NCBI GenBank assembly: GCA_945957385.1
Contig: CAMFKP010000020.1
Span: 1 to 56,981, forward strand
Length of the DNA: 56,981 nucleotides
Direction of reading: 5' to 3'
From: an uncultured Aeromonadaceae bacterium
GTDB lineage: Bacteria > Pseudomonadota > Gammaproteobacteria > Enterobacterales > Aeromonadaceae
Each line of letters starts with the position of its first letter. Position 1 is the first letter of the stretch. Made by a program: the position numbers and the translations under genes. The notes beneath the pieces were generated by a model. That model was not told the DNA's origin, searched no databases, and worked only from the letters and a program-made list of their open reading frames with translations. This document shows positions 26,706 through 36,221 of the stretch, in pieces.

Positions 26706-27668
26706 ATGCTGATTTATACCTTACGACGCCTGAACCTGCTGCTGTTTACGTTATTGGCGCTAACGTTATTGTCATATTGGCTGGAAGTTGAACTCGGTAC
26801 GGGAAGTACAGGCAGCCTGTGGAGTGGCTATCTGCACTACCTGCATCGCTTGTTAACCGGTGATTTTGGCGTCTCCTTGCATACGGGACGCCCCGTAGTC
26901 GAAGAACTTCGGATCTACTTCCCAGCCACCATGGAGCTGTGTCTGGCCGCAATCGTGCTAGCTGGCATGATCGGCATCCCGTTAGGAACCATAGCGGCGC
27001 TGAATCAGGGCAAACCCGTGGATCGCTTTATCATGGGGGCCAGCGTACTTGGCTCATCGATCCCAGTTTATTGGTTAGGTTTACTGCTGACGCTGCTATT
27101 CTCATTGCAGTTACGCTGGCTGCCCTCGTCTGGGCAGTTGAATTTGCTGTACGAAATTGAGCCAGTGACTGGATTCCAGTTGCTCGATTGCTGGCTTTCG
27201 CACTCCCCAGATCGTCTGAATGCCTTCATTGACGCGCTACAACATCTCTGTCTGCCTGCCATCTCGCTGGCCCTGTTACCGCTGACAGAAGTTACCCGAC
27301 TGGTTCGTAACTCGATGGCCGATGTTTTGCGACAGAACTACATCAAGGCGGCGTTCAGCCGCGGTTGGTCACCGGCATTTGTCATCCTCAATCATGGTGT
27401 CCGCAACGCACTGCCACCGATTCTGCCGCAGCTGGCACTGCAGTTCGGAGCCATCATGACGTCGGCTTTTATTATTGAGCAGGTGTTTGAATGGCCAGGA
27501 TTGGGACGCTGGCTGATATCCAGCATCATGAATCGCGATTATGTCGTCATACAAGCCGGCCTTTTGCTGGTCTCCACCTTGTTACTGGTGTTGAACATCA
27601 CGACTGAACTGGTATCCACACTGCTTTATCCTGCACGAAGGAAGGAACTGTATGGTCAGCAAGATTAA
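26706..27668 (+). CDS. sapB: Sap ABC transporter permease SapB
   Basis: Inner-membrane permease of the DppB/OppB type with 320 aa (E. coli 321). Six transmembrane segments are visible, with the first at MLIYTLRRLNLLLFTLLALTLL. The cytoplasmic EAA-type loop that contacts the ATPases is ALLPLTEVTRLVRNSM...YIKAAFSRGWS, and EQVFEWPGLGRWL follows near the C-terminus. It starts three bases after sapA and runs 17 bases into sapC. Confidence 0.94.
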   Translation: MLIYTLRRLNLLLFTLLALTLLSYWLEVELGTGSTGSLWSGYLHYLHRLLTGDFGVSLHTGRPVVEELRIYFPATMELCLAAIVLAGMIGIPLGTIAALNQGKPVDRFIMGASVLGSSIPVYWLGLLLTLLFSLQLRWLPSSGQLNLLYEIEPVTGFQLLDCWLSHSPDRLNAFIDALQHLCLPAISLALLPLTEVTRLVRNSMADVLRQNYIKAAFSRGWSPAFVILNHGVRNALPPILPQLALQFGAIMTSAFIIEQVFEWPGLGRWLISSIMNRDYVVIQAGLLLVSTLLLVLNITTELVSTLLYPARRKELYGQQD

Positions 27669-28545
27669 AGGCTATCAGGAGATCCAAATCCCCTCGCCTC
27701 TGACCCAAACCTGGTTGGTATACCGCGAGAATACCTTGGCCATGGCCGGTCTGTGGGGCATGGTGTTCTTGGTATTAGTCATGATGTTTGGGCCGAGCCT
27801 AGTGCATTTTGACCCGTTACAACAGAATGCCGATGCGCTGCTGTTACCACCGTCATGGAGTCAATCGGGAACATTGCAACATTTCTTTGGCACTGATGAT
27901 CTGGGCCGGGATCTGCTCTCGCGTCTGGTATACGGTGCGCGACTCACTTTTGGCAGTGCCATTTTTGCGACATTGATCGCCATGTTATTCGGCAGTCTGC
28001 TGGGTGTGCTTGGCGGAATGACGCAAGGGCTGAAGTCCAGCTTTTTGCACCATATGCTGGACATGTTGTTGTCCATTCCCTCTTTATTGTTGGCGGTGGT
28101 ACTGGTTGCCGTATTGGGACCAGGACTCGATAACGCCATCCTGGCTGTCACCTTGACGCTGTTACCTCAGTGTATTCGTGCTGTGTATGCCGCCGTGAAT
28201 CAGGAACTGCAAAAAGAGTACATCATTGCCGTTCGCCTCGATGGCTCCACACCGCTACGCATTCTGCGCCTGGCCATTTTGCCGAACATTGTCGACACCC
28301 TGGTAACACAGACCACGCGATGCCTTGCAACCGCCATTCTCGATATCAGTGCCATCTGTTTTCTGGGTATCGGCGCCCAATCTCCGCTCCCGGAATGGGG
28401 CACCATGCTCGCCGACGGCATGGATCTGATTTATATCGGCTCCTGGACAGTCACGCTGCCCGGATTGGCAATTGCTTTCAGTGTACTGGTCACCCATCTC
28501 GTCGGAAGTGGGCTACGTCAGGCGCTGCAACAAGGAATTGATTAA
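27652..28545 (+). CDS. sapC: Sap ABC transporter permease SapC
   Basis: DppC/OppC-type permease with 297 aa (E. coli 296). A cytoplasmic N-tail precedes TM1 ([18 protein letters not shown]). Typical segments are [21 protein letters not shown] and the EAA loop [31 protein letters not shown]. Its start lies within sapB (17-bp overlap) and its stop shares one base with the sapD ATG (TAATG). Confidence 0.94.
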   Translation: MVSKIKGYQEIQIPSPLTQTWLVYRENTLAMAGLWGMVFLVLVMMFGPSLVHFDPLQQNADALLLPPSWSQSGTLQHFFGTDDLGRDLLSRLVYGARLTFGSAIFATLIAMLFGSLLGVLGGMTQGLKSSFLHHMLDMLLSIPSLLLAVVLVAVLGPGLDNAILAVTLTLLPQCIRAVYAAVNQELQKEYIIAVRLDGSTPLRILRLAILPNIVDTLVTQTTRCLATAILDISAICFLGIGAQSPLPEWGTMLADGMDLIYIGSWTVTLPGLAIAFSVLVTHLVGSGLRQALQQGID

Positions 28546-29543
28546 TGCCATTGCTTGATATTCGTAACCTGACAATCGAAATCGATACTCCGCAAGGGCG
28601 TGTACGGGCCGTTGATCGCATCAGTTTGACGCTGAATGAAGGCGAAATTCGCGGCCTGGTTGGCGAATCCGGCTCGGGCAAGAGTCTGGTCGCCAAAGCG
28701 ATTATGGGCATGATGAAGGATAATTGGCGCGTCACGGCGGATCGGATGCGCATCAATGATATTGATTTGATGAGCCTGACAACCCGCGAACGCCGCAAGA
28801 TCATCGGTCGCAGTGTGGCGATGATTTTTCAGGAGCCCAGATCCTGTCTTGACCCATCGTTGACCATAGGGCACCAGCTGATGGAAGTCATTCCTAGCCG
28901 GGTATTCGATGGCCGCTGGTGGCAACGGTTATTTTGGCGCCGCAAGCATGCCATTGGCCTGCTGCACCGGGTTGGTATCAAGGATCACCGCAAGATCATG
29001 GCCGCCTACCCCCACCAGCTTTCCGAAGTGCTGTGCCAAAAAGTCATGATTGCCATGGCCATCGCCATTCAGCCGCGGTTGTTGATTGCCGATGAACCGA
29101 TCAGTGCCATGGAGGCCACCACCCAGGCCCAATTACTGCGGTTGCTGGATCGGATGAACCAGAACAATCAGACCACCATACTGCTGATCAGTAATGACAT
29201 CTCCACCATCGCCAACCTGACAGAAACAATCACCGTCATGTACTGTGGCCAGATGGTTGAAACCGCACAACGCGAACGACTGCTTGAAGAACCTCATCAT
29301 CCCTATACCCATGCCCTGCTCAACGCCATTCCCGACTTCAGCGGCCGTTTACCGCATAAGTCGCGCTTGAATGCCTTGCCAGGCGTGATCCCCCCCCTGC
29401 AGCACCTGCCGATTGGCTGTCGCCTCGGTCCTCGCTGTCCCTATGCACAGAAGCTATGCGTTCAGACGCCACAGGTTACCCGTCTGAAGAATCAGCACTT
29501 CAGTTGTCACTTCCCGCTGAACATGGAGGAATCGAAGCGATGA
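28545..29543 (+). CDS. sapD: Sap ABC transporter ATPase SapD, H-loop His replaced by Asn
   Basis: DppD/OppD-type nucleotide-binding subunit of 332 aa. SapD in E. coli (TrkE) also supports K+ uptake through Trk. Walker A GESGSGKS (40-47), Q-loop Q96 and Walker B LLIADEP (D183, E184) are intact. The signature is degenerate (LSEVLCQ, 159-165); E. coli SapD also has a non-canonical LTEGECQ there. The H-loop reads LLISNDIS, with Asn217 (codon 29193-29195) where E. coli has His. The C-terminal oligopeptide-type domain has [17 protein letters not shown] with cysteines that could bind an Fe-S cluster or metal. It overlaps sapF by ATGA. Confidence 0.94.
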   Translation: MPLLDIRNLTIEIDTPQGRVRAVDRISLTLNEGEIRGLVGESGSGKSLVAKAIMGMMKDNWRVTADRMRINDIDLMSLTTRERRKIIGRSVAMIFQEPRSCLDPSLTIGHQLMEVIPSRVFDGRWWQRLFWRRKHAIGLLHRVGIKDHRKIMAAYPHQLSEVLCQKVMIAMAIAIQPRLLIADEPISAMEATTQAQLLRLLDRMNQNNQTTILLISNDISTIANLTETITVMYCGQMVETAQRERLLEEPHHPYTHALLNAIPDFSGRLPHKSRLNALPGVIPPLQHLPIGCRLGPRCPYAQKLCVQTPQVTRLKNQHFSCHFPLNMEESKR

Positions 29544-30328
29544 TGGATCAGAGCCCGTTGCTGCGCGTCGTGGACATTGGCAAGGAATTTATTGAACGCC
29601 GTTACCTGTTTCAGCGCAGCCGTGTGATGGCAATACGCAGTGTCAGTTTCACATTAAATCCTGGAGAAACCATCGCGATTGTCGGTGAAGCCGGATCTGG
29701 CAAGAGTACGTTGGCACGCATACTGGCCGGTGTTGTGGCTCCGACACACGGCGAGATCCGGGTCAATGGTGACATGATTGGCCCCGGTGATTATCAGCAA
29801 CGCTGCAAACAGATACGCATGATCTTTCAAGATCCCAATTCAGCGCTCAACCCACGCTTGCGCATCGGCCGCATTCTGGAGGCACCACTGATCCTCAACA
29901 CGGATCTGAACCCTGAAGAGCGCGCGCACAAGGTTCAAGAAACATTACGCATGGTGGGATTGTTGCCAGAGCACGCATTGTTTTACCCGCAGATGATCTC
30001 TGCCGGGCAAAAACAGCGGGTCGCCCTTGCTCGCGCGCTGATCCTGAGCCCGAGCATCATAGTGGCCGACGATACGTTTTCGATGCTGGACCTTTCGGTC
30101 CGTTCACAAATCATCAATCTGCTGCTGAAATTACAGGAAGAGTTGAAAATCGCCTATGTGATCGTCGCTAACGATCTCGGCCTGGTACGTCATATCAGCG
30201 ACAAAGTGATCGTGATGCATCAAGGTGAAGTGGTGGAAAGCGGTGCTACGGAGCAGATCATGCGCGAACCACAACATGAAGTGACCCAACGCCTGATCAA
30301 GAGCTATGGTCACGAATATCGCTGCTGA
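29540..30328 (+). CDS. sapF: Sap ABC transporter ATPase SapF with altered Walker B and H-loop
   Basis: Second nucleotide-binding subunit of the Sap transporter, 262 aa. Walker A GEAGSGKS (49-56) and Q97 are present; the signature is ISAGQKQ (153-159). Walker B reads IIVADD, so the catalytic Glu is Asp178 (codon 30071-30073). The H-loop reads IVANDLG, with Asn211 (codon 30170-30172). Thus SapD keeps the Walker B Glu but neither ATPase has the switch His. The ATG at 29540 overlaps the sapD stop (ATGATG) and has GGAGGA about nine bases upstream. The gene's last 32 bases overlap the convergent miaE gene. Confidence 0.93.
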   Translation: MMDQSPLLRVVDIGKEFIERRYLFQRSRVMAIRSVSFTLNPGETIAIVGEAGSGKSTLARILAGVVAPTHGEIRVNGDMIGPGDYQQRCKQIRMIFQDPNSALNPRLRIGRILEAPLILNTDLNPEERAHKVQETLRMVGLLPEHALFYPQMISAGQKQRVALARALILSPSIIVADDTFSMLDLSVRSQIINLLLKLQEELKIAYVIVANDLGLVRHISDKVIVMHQGEVVESGATEQIMREPQHEVTQRLIKSYGHEYRC

Positions 30329-30935
30329 CCGGCACACCACTGTGGAAGCGGAACGTCTCATCCGGATCTAGGATGAGCGCCGCTTCCCGCTCCCCAAACC
30401 AGCACACCCGCTCCTCCAGCTCGCCCGCCTTGGCATACTGCTGCGCCAACGCCAGATAGTCACTGTAGTGACGCGCTTCAGAGCGCAGCAGCGAATAATA
30501 GAAACGTTGCAGTTCCTCATCCAGTTGTGGTGCCAGCAGGGCAAACCGTTCGCAAGAGCGCGCCTCTATGTAGGCGCCGATGATCAGTTTGTCGACCAAC
30601 GCCGCCGGCTCATGGGTACGAGCCCCCTTCAGCAATTGACTGGCATAGCGACTCGGTGACAGCACGGTATAGTCGATCTGACGTTGCCGTAACAGCTCCA
30701 CCACCTGCTCAAAATGATGCAGCTCTTCTCGCGCCAAGCGGGACATGAGTAACAGCAAATCACTCCTGTCGACATAGCGGTACATCAGACTCATCGCCGT
30801 CGCTGCAGCCTTCTTCTCACAATTGGCGTGGTCGATGAGTAACGTCGGGATCTGGGTCACCGCATGGTCGCACCATGCCTGGGGCGTTGGACAGTGCAAG
30901 AAGCGGTGGATGGGTGCCAATAGAGCCTGATACAT
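30297..30935 (-). CDS. miaE: tRNA-(2-methylthio-N6-isopentenyl-adenosine37) hydroxylase MiaE
   Basis: A non-haem diiron oxygenase that hydroxylates the isopentenyl side chain of ms2i6A37 in tRNA. The 212-aa protein is all helical with diiron ligands E40 (HANCEKKA), E70/E71 and H73/H74 (REELHHFEQV), E124 (AYIEARSCERF), E153 and H156 (RSEARHYSDYL). E. coli lacks the gene, Salmonella has it. It runs downstream of gsk with a 70-bp gap and overlaps sapF by 32 bases tail to tail. A perfect 14-bp palindrome (CGTTGTTTACAACG, 30949-30962) lies just before its ATG. Confidence 0.92.
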   Translation of the reverse strand: MYQALLAPIHRFLHCPTPQAWCDHAVTQIPTLLIDHANCEKKAAATAMSLMYRYVDRSDLLLLMSRLAREELHHFEQVVELLRQRQIDYTVLSPSRYASQLLKGARTHEPAALVDKLIIGAYIEARSCERFALLAPQLDEELQRFYYSLLRSEARHYSDYLALAQQYAKAGELEERVCWFGEREAALILDPDETFRFHSGVPVSSDIRDHSS

Positions 30936-31005
30936 GTTGCGGTTCCGTCGTTGTTTACAACGGGCATCATGTTAACAAATTGTAGCCCGTCGGCAATCGG
31001 CAGGA

Positions 31006-32310
31006 CTAGCGCTCCCAGTAAGCCTCTTCCAGGCTGTCTTCTCGCTCCGGCAAACCACGGGACAGGCGCGGACTGCTCTGCTTGAGCACTTCATAGCTGA
31101 CGCGGTTGGCATATTTGCACAATTGCGAGAAGGAGGAGTACGCCAAAGAGGCGTGTTGATGCTTGGCCGAGTTCGGCACCATCTGGCGGTGATAACGATT
31201 GGCCGCCATGTCGTGCAATATTGCCGACAGCGCGCCGTCACCGGCGCCATTGGTATTCTTGATAAAATCCGGGCCGCCCATATAGGGGGCAATATGGGCA
31301 AACACCCGCCGGGGCTCCTGGCAAGCCGCCCGGCTCATCGGCCGACTGAACTCATAGCGATTGAACTCGGGGATCACCCCTGGCAATAACGGATGGGACG
31401 TCTCGCGTTTGGTTTGCTCTTCGGTATAACCGGCCATAAACAATCCGGTAGCACCGGCGGTGCACAGCACCAGATCGCACCACGCCAGCGCCTGGTCTGC
31501 CGCTGCGAGCGGATCGGCAAATCCAGTCAGCGCCTCGGCTTCCTCTTCGTTCATCGCCAGCACAGTGACATAACGCTCAATAAACTCGCGCCACCACTGC
31601 GGCTGCTCATCAATGATAAAGCGGGTTCCCAGCGTCAGCACAACCGGCACACCGGCATCCTGAGCCAGATTCACAGCCTTGAGTGTCGCCTGTTTGATGG
31701 TATCGCCTTCCAGCTCACGCACCAGATAGGCACTGATGACCAGGGCGGAGGCGCCCCGAATCAAGGCTTCAGGAATAAAGTCATCGCTGAGTCGATTCAT
31801 CAAACCGGCATTGATACCAAAACTGCGATCCCCATCGTCGGTAACAAAGGTGAAGCAACGGCCAATGGGTCCTGCAACCGGCTGCAGGTAATTCAAATCC
31901 ACCTTGGATGAGGTATTGCACAGATAACGGTAGGCGTAGTCACCAACCTCGATGTTTTGGCTCATGACGCCCAACAACACCGATGCAGAATCACTCAACA
32001 CCGAATAGTTGTGCAGAGTATTGGCAATGGTGCCGCCGGCAAACTGGCTCTCGATCAGCTGGTGCGTTTGCAACTCACGATAAATTGCCTCGGCCACGCT
32101 ATCGGACACCAGCAGCGAGTGCCCTTTGCTCAAGCCATAGCGCTGCAAGAAGTCGCTATCGACCTTGGCCTCGATATCGACCAGCGTCTGATCGATACCG
32201 ACAATGTAAGAACTGGTTTGCTCGGCCAACGGATGGGGCTGGGTCAGCAGGGGATCGCGCGCCCCTACCGGGAAATAGTGTTTTGATTTACGTTGGCCGG
32301 GAAATTTCAT
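31006..32310 (-). CDS. gsk: Inosine-guanosine kinase
   Basis: Purine nucleoside salvage kinase of the PfkB/ribokinase fold that makes IMP and GMP from inosine and guanosine. It is 434 aa, the same length as the E. coli enzyme. AGGTIANTLHNYSVL near 91-105 binds the nucleoside. The PfkB C-terminal motif is NTNGAGDGALSA (352-363) with catalytic D358. Family-typical MKFPGQRKSKHYFPV opens the protein. It follows adk and hemH as in E. coli (adk-hemH-aes-gsk), without aes. The hemH-gsk gap is 94 bp, long enough for its own promoter. Confidence 0.96.
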   Translation of the reverse strand: MKFPGQRKSKHYFPVGARDPLLTQPHPLAEQTSSYIVGIDQTLVDIEAKVDSDFLQRYGLSKGHSLLVSDSVAEAIYRELQTHQLIESQFAGGTIANTLHNYSVLSDSASVLLGVMSQNIEVGDYAYRYLCNTSSKVDLNYLQPVAGPIGRCFTFVTDDGDRSFGINAGLMNRLSDDFIPEALIRGASALVISAYLVRELEGDTIKQATLKAVNLAQDAGVPVVLTLGTRFIIDEQPQWWREFIERYVTVLAMNEEEAEALTGFADPLAAADQALAWCDLVLCTAGATGLFMAGYTEEQTKRETSHPLLPGVIPEFNRYEFSRPMSRAACQEPRRVFAHIAPYMGGPDFIKNTNGAGDGALSAILHDMAANRYHRQMVPNSAKHQHASLAYSSFSQLCKYANRVSYEVLKQSSPRLSRGLPEREDSLEEAYWER

Positions 32311-32404
32311 GAATAACCGCTATCTGAACGAGATGACAGGGCCGCGGATCCTATCACAATCCATCGGCCTGCCTAGGGGGTAACAACGGCTGTTTACCGA
32401 GGAT

Positions 32405-33382
32405 TCAGCACGCAAACCTTTGCGTGATGAGTTGGATCAACATATCCCGTTGCACAGGCTCGGCATTGAGTGCCGGAATGTAATGATAGGTCTCGCCTCC
32501 AGCGGCATGAAACAACTCGGCTCCGCCGATGGCAATCTCCTCGAGGGTCTCCAGACAATCAGCCGCAAAACCCGGACAGATGACATCGACTCGTCGCTTG
32601 CCCTGGGCCGGCAGCTGGCCCAGCGTGACATCGGTATAGGGTTGCAACCAGGGCTCGCGGCCAAAGCGCGATTGAAAACTCATGCTCCAATCATTGGCGG
32701 GCAACGCCAGTGCCTGAGCCAGCAGGCTGGCAGTCTGACCACACTGTTGCGGATAGGGATCGCCTTGCTGCGCATAACGCTCGGGTATGCCATGGAATGA
32801 CATCAGCAAGTGGCCCTGACCGTGTTGCTGCCAATGAGCACGGACCGAGTGGGCCAGCGCGGCAATATAGGCCGGCTCGGCATGATAGTCGGCGACAAAC
32901 TGCAGCGCCGGTACCTGGGGCCGTGATGCCTGCACCCGTCCCCAGGCATCCCAGACCGAGGCCGTGGTCGTGGACGAATATTGAGGGTAGAGCGGCAGAA
33001 TCAGCACCTCTGTCACTCCTTGTGCGGCCAGTTCGTCCCATACCCGTGCCAGCGACGGCTGGCCATAGGTCATCGCAAGACGGACCGGCCACGGCCGCCC
33101 ACTCGCGCGCAATGCACACTCGACATCCTGGGCCAGCTGTTGGCTGTAAACCGCCAGCGGCGACCCCGTAGCCAGCCAGATGCGCAGGTAGTTGTCCGCA
33201 ACCCGCCGACAACGTAATGGCAAAATAATGCCCTCTAACAGGGGCTGCCACAGCCACGGCGTCAGATCCACAACCCGCCGGTCCGACAGGAATTCACGTA
33301 GAAACGTCCGCACCGCGCTGGCCGTCGGTGCCGTTGGGGTACCCAGATTAACCAGAATTACGGCACGCTTGCTCTGCTGCAT
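32405..33382 (-). CDS. hemH: Ferrochelatase HemH
   Basis: It inserts Fe2+ into protoporphyrin IX, the last step of haem synthesis. The 325-aa protein has the catalytic His197 in LLMSFHGIPERY and Glu278 in CPGFAADCLETLEEI. VNLGTPTAP (11-19) and LPLYPQYSSTTTAS complete the family pattern. The chosen ATG at 33382 has GGGAGTGAGC directly upstream. An earlier in-frame ATG at 33394 abuts the T-run of the preceding terminator and has no ribosome site. No cysteine cluster for a 2Fe-2S centre is visible. Confidence 0.95.
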   Translation of the reverse strand: MQQSKRAVILVNLGTPTAPTASAVRTFLREFLSDRRVVDLTPWLWQPLLEGIILPLRCRRVADNYLRIWLATGSPLAVYSQQLAQDVECALRASGRPWPVRLAMTYGQPSLARVWDELAAQGVTEVLILPLYPQYSSTTTASVWDAWGRVQASRPQVPALQFVADYHAEPAYIAALAHSVRAHWQQHGQGHLLMSFHGIPERYAQQGDPYPQQCGQTASLLAQALALPANDWSMSFQSRFGREPWLQPYTDVTLGQLPAQGKRRVDVICPGFAADCLETLEEIAIGGAELFHAAGGETYHYIPALNAEPVQRDMLIQLITQRFAC

Positions 33383-33394
33383 GCTCACTCCCAT

Positions 33395-33429
33395 AAAAAA
33401 ACGCCCGTATCTGCAACAGATACGAGCGC
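33395..33429 (-). terminator. Rho-independent terminator between adk and hemH
   Basis: On the minus strand a stem of about 13 bp (with one or two G-T pairs), loop TTG, is followed by TTTTTT. The T-run ends 13 bases before the hemH ATG and adjoins its ribosome site, so hemH expression depends on read-through or on translation affecting the hairpin. Confidence 0.88.
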
Positions 33430-33454
33430 CTTTTGACTGCGGATCAGTTCAGGC

Positions 33455-34117
<663 letters not shown>

Positions 34118-34148
34118 CTATCAATGACGTCAATTCAGGAGGCGAAAA

Positions 34149-36221
34149 CTACACGCTTTCGCTGGAATCCTCAAGTCCGGACTCCCTTTGTGCATGTTTA
34201 TGCTCGTAATAGGCCTGCTTTTGCTGGTACATCGCCTTGTCGGCCATCTTGTACAACAACGAGAACGGGATCTTGTGGCTGTCGGCATAGCCAACGCTGA
34301 AACTGATGCCATATTCACGTCCAGCCAGTGTCGCCGGGCGGAACTGGGTCTGCTGCAGCCGCGCCATCAACTCCTGAGTCTGCTCAACCCCATCACCTTC
34401 CAGCAGAATGACAAACTCGTCGCCGCCAATGCGATACAAGGAGCCGGTCATGCCCTGCAGGCAATAGCGCAGACGTTCGGCCACCGTCTTTAATAATGCA
34501 TCCCCCGCTTCATGGCCGCGCGTATCATTAATTTCCTTGAGACCATTCACATCGATAAGAAATAAACCAACTTCCTTATCCAGTGACGTTTCCAAATCCG
34601 CCATGGTTTGATCAAACGCAATTCGGTTACCCAGACCGGTCAAGCCGTCAGTTCGCGCCCAAAATGCCAATCGGGTGGTCAACGCCCGATTTTCCAAATA
34701 GCTGCCTAATTCACGGGCAAATAACATCATGCCGCGCAGCGCTTCCTCACGCATTTTCTCAGTCTGGAATAATAACCACCCCCCACCAAACGGCGGAGGC
34801 AGCGGAATACTATATAAGCCATTATCAAATAGATAATCCGCAGTATGTATTTTTATCGGCACCACCAGTTCACGGTTAAAATCCGGGTCAACATATACAT
34901 TGCGCAATTCATTTGCTGGCTGTAACACCACGGCAAATGGAATATCCAGCTCACAGGCGACCAAATGCTTTACCACTGAAATCATCAGCTTTTCCGGCTC
35001 GGCATCATTAGCTAATTCTTGGCGCAGATGAATAACCTGGTTATATATTCTGTTACTGGTTTCAATGCGCTGCAAAATGAGCGCCAGTTTATTGGTTCGC
35101 TCCTGAACTTTTTCTTCCAGACTTTGATTCAGCCGGGATAATTCATCCAGATAACGATCTTTTTCTTGTGCTAATCCGGCCAGCATATGGTTATTTTCTT
35201 CCAAGGCTGAAACTTGCTGGCGAATACGGGCCTGCATATCGATCAACAAACGCTCGGTATGGGCAAATTCCCAGATACGTGATGTGGTCTCCTCGACTAA
35301 TTGCCCCGCCTCCATACGACGAATAATTCCATACAGCGCATTAAAGGCGCGTAATATTGGCCGAAAGGCCAGTACAAATAACGCCATCAATATCACGACG
35401 AAGACAATCTGATAACTGATAAATGGACGGATCGCCTCATTGACCGCATCGCGCATACTTTCCGGTGAACGACTGACTCGGATATATAAATTAATGCTGG
35501 GAGAATAATCTTTTTCACCGATCTGCACCCGTTGGAATTGGCTGATATAACCATGCTGATTCGGTTTGAGCGTCTCGCCAATATCGACAATCGAGCGTTC
35601 GACATGGGATGCCCGATTGGCTTGTGCCAACAAGTTATTAAACGGCACCACGGCAATTAGAAAACCCTGAACCCCTTCGGCACCGCGCACAACCACACTG
35701 CTAATACTGGAGATAAAAATCAGCGCCTTATGATCGCCATCCGGTACCAACTCCTTATCTTCGATCACCGCTACGCGCCCGCTGAGCACCCCGGACTCAT
35801 ACGCTTTATCCAGACTGGTCATCAGGTGGCGCACGGATTCATTACGCTCGATCGGCCGGATACGGCCACCGATGTGCTCCCGCACCCGGCCATCACGGGT
35901 GACCAGATACAGGCTGGAAACTACGGCATAACGGTTGATGAAATTCTCGAAACGTTCACGGACTTGAGAGCCGTAATACAGACTGGCGATGCCTTTGATA
36001 ATCGTCTCATGTCCGGTTAATAAACGCAGACCACCGGTCAGGGCCCCGATTTCGTTATTCAGGTTTTCCCGAATGACCACGGCCTCACTGTCCAACTCGG
36101 TCATCAGCGTTTGGGTAGCAAATTGTTTTAACCCTTGGTAGTGAATAATGCCCAACACGGTGAGCGGCAACACCAAGGTGCCAAAAATTAATCCGATAAA
36201 AAAACGACTCAGTCGGATCAT
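34149..36221 (-). CDS. Membrane-bound diguanylate cyclase (GGDEF) coupled to a periplasmic binding protein
   Basis: A 690-aa sensor that should make c-di-GMP. The N-terminal transmembrane segment is about residues 7-25 (FFIGLIFGTLVLPLTVLGI). A periplasmic Cache-like domain (about 30-270; LYLVTRDGRVREHIGGRI, ALIFISSISSVV) is followed by a second membrane segment near 275-297. Then come a HAMP-like linker, a long coiled coil (about 330-385), a GAF-like stretch and a C-terminal GGDEF domain with the intact motif RIGGDEF (GGDEF 599-603). The product-inhibition RxxD motif is not at the expected spot (G at both key places). The ATG overlaps the upstream binding-protein gene by ATGA. By eye its codons are more A/T-rich than adk or htpG. 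Confidence 0.9.
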   Translation of the reverse strand: MIRLSRFFIGLIFGTLVLPLTVLGIIHYQGLKQFATQTLMTELDSEAVVIRENLNNEIGALTGGLRLLTGHETIIKGIASLYYGSQVRERFENFINRYAVVSSLYLVTRDGRVREHIGGRIRPIERNESVRHLMTSLDKAYESGVLSGRVAVIEDKELVPDGDHKALIFISSISSVVVRGAEGVQGFLIAVVPFNNLLAQANRASHVERSIVDIGETLKPNQHGYISQFQRVQIGEKDYSPSINLYIRVSRSPESMRDAVNEAIRPFISYQIVFVVILMALFVLAFRPILRAFNALYGIIRRMEAGQLVEETTSRIWEFAHTERLLIDMQARIRQQVSALEENNHMLAGLAQEKDRYLDELSRLNQSLEEKVQERTNKLALILQRIETSNRIYNQVIHLRQELANDAEPEKLMISVVKHLVACELDIPFAVVLQPANELRNVYVDPDFNRELVVPIKIHTADYLFDNGLYSIPLPPPFGGGWLLFQTEKMREEALRGMMLFARELGSYLENRALTTRLAFWARTDGLTGLGNRIAFDQTMADLETSLDKEVGLFLIDVNGLKEINDTRGHEAGDALLKTVAERLRYCLQGMTGSLYRIGGDEFVILLEGDGVEQTQELMARLQQTQFRPATLAGREYGISFSVGYADSHKIPFSLLYKMADKAMYQQKQAYYEHKHAQRESGLEDSSESV

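Noticed and set aside
33383-33394. Upstream ATG (33394) as hemH start
   Set aside because: It touches the terminator T-run and has no ribosome site, while the ATG at 33382 has GGGAG.
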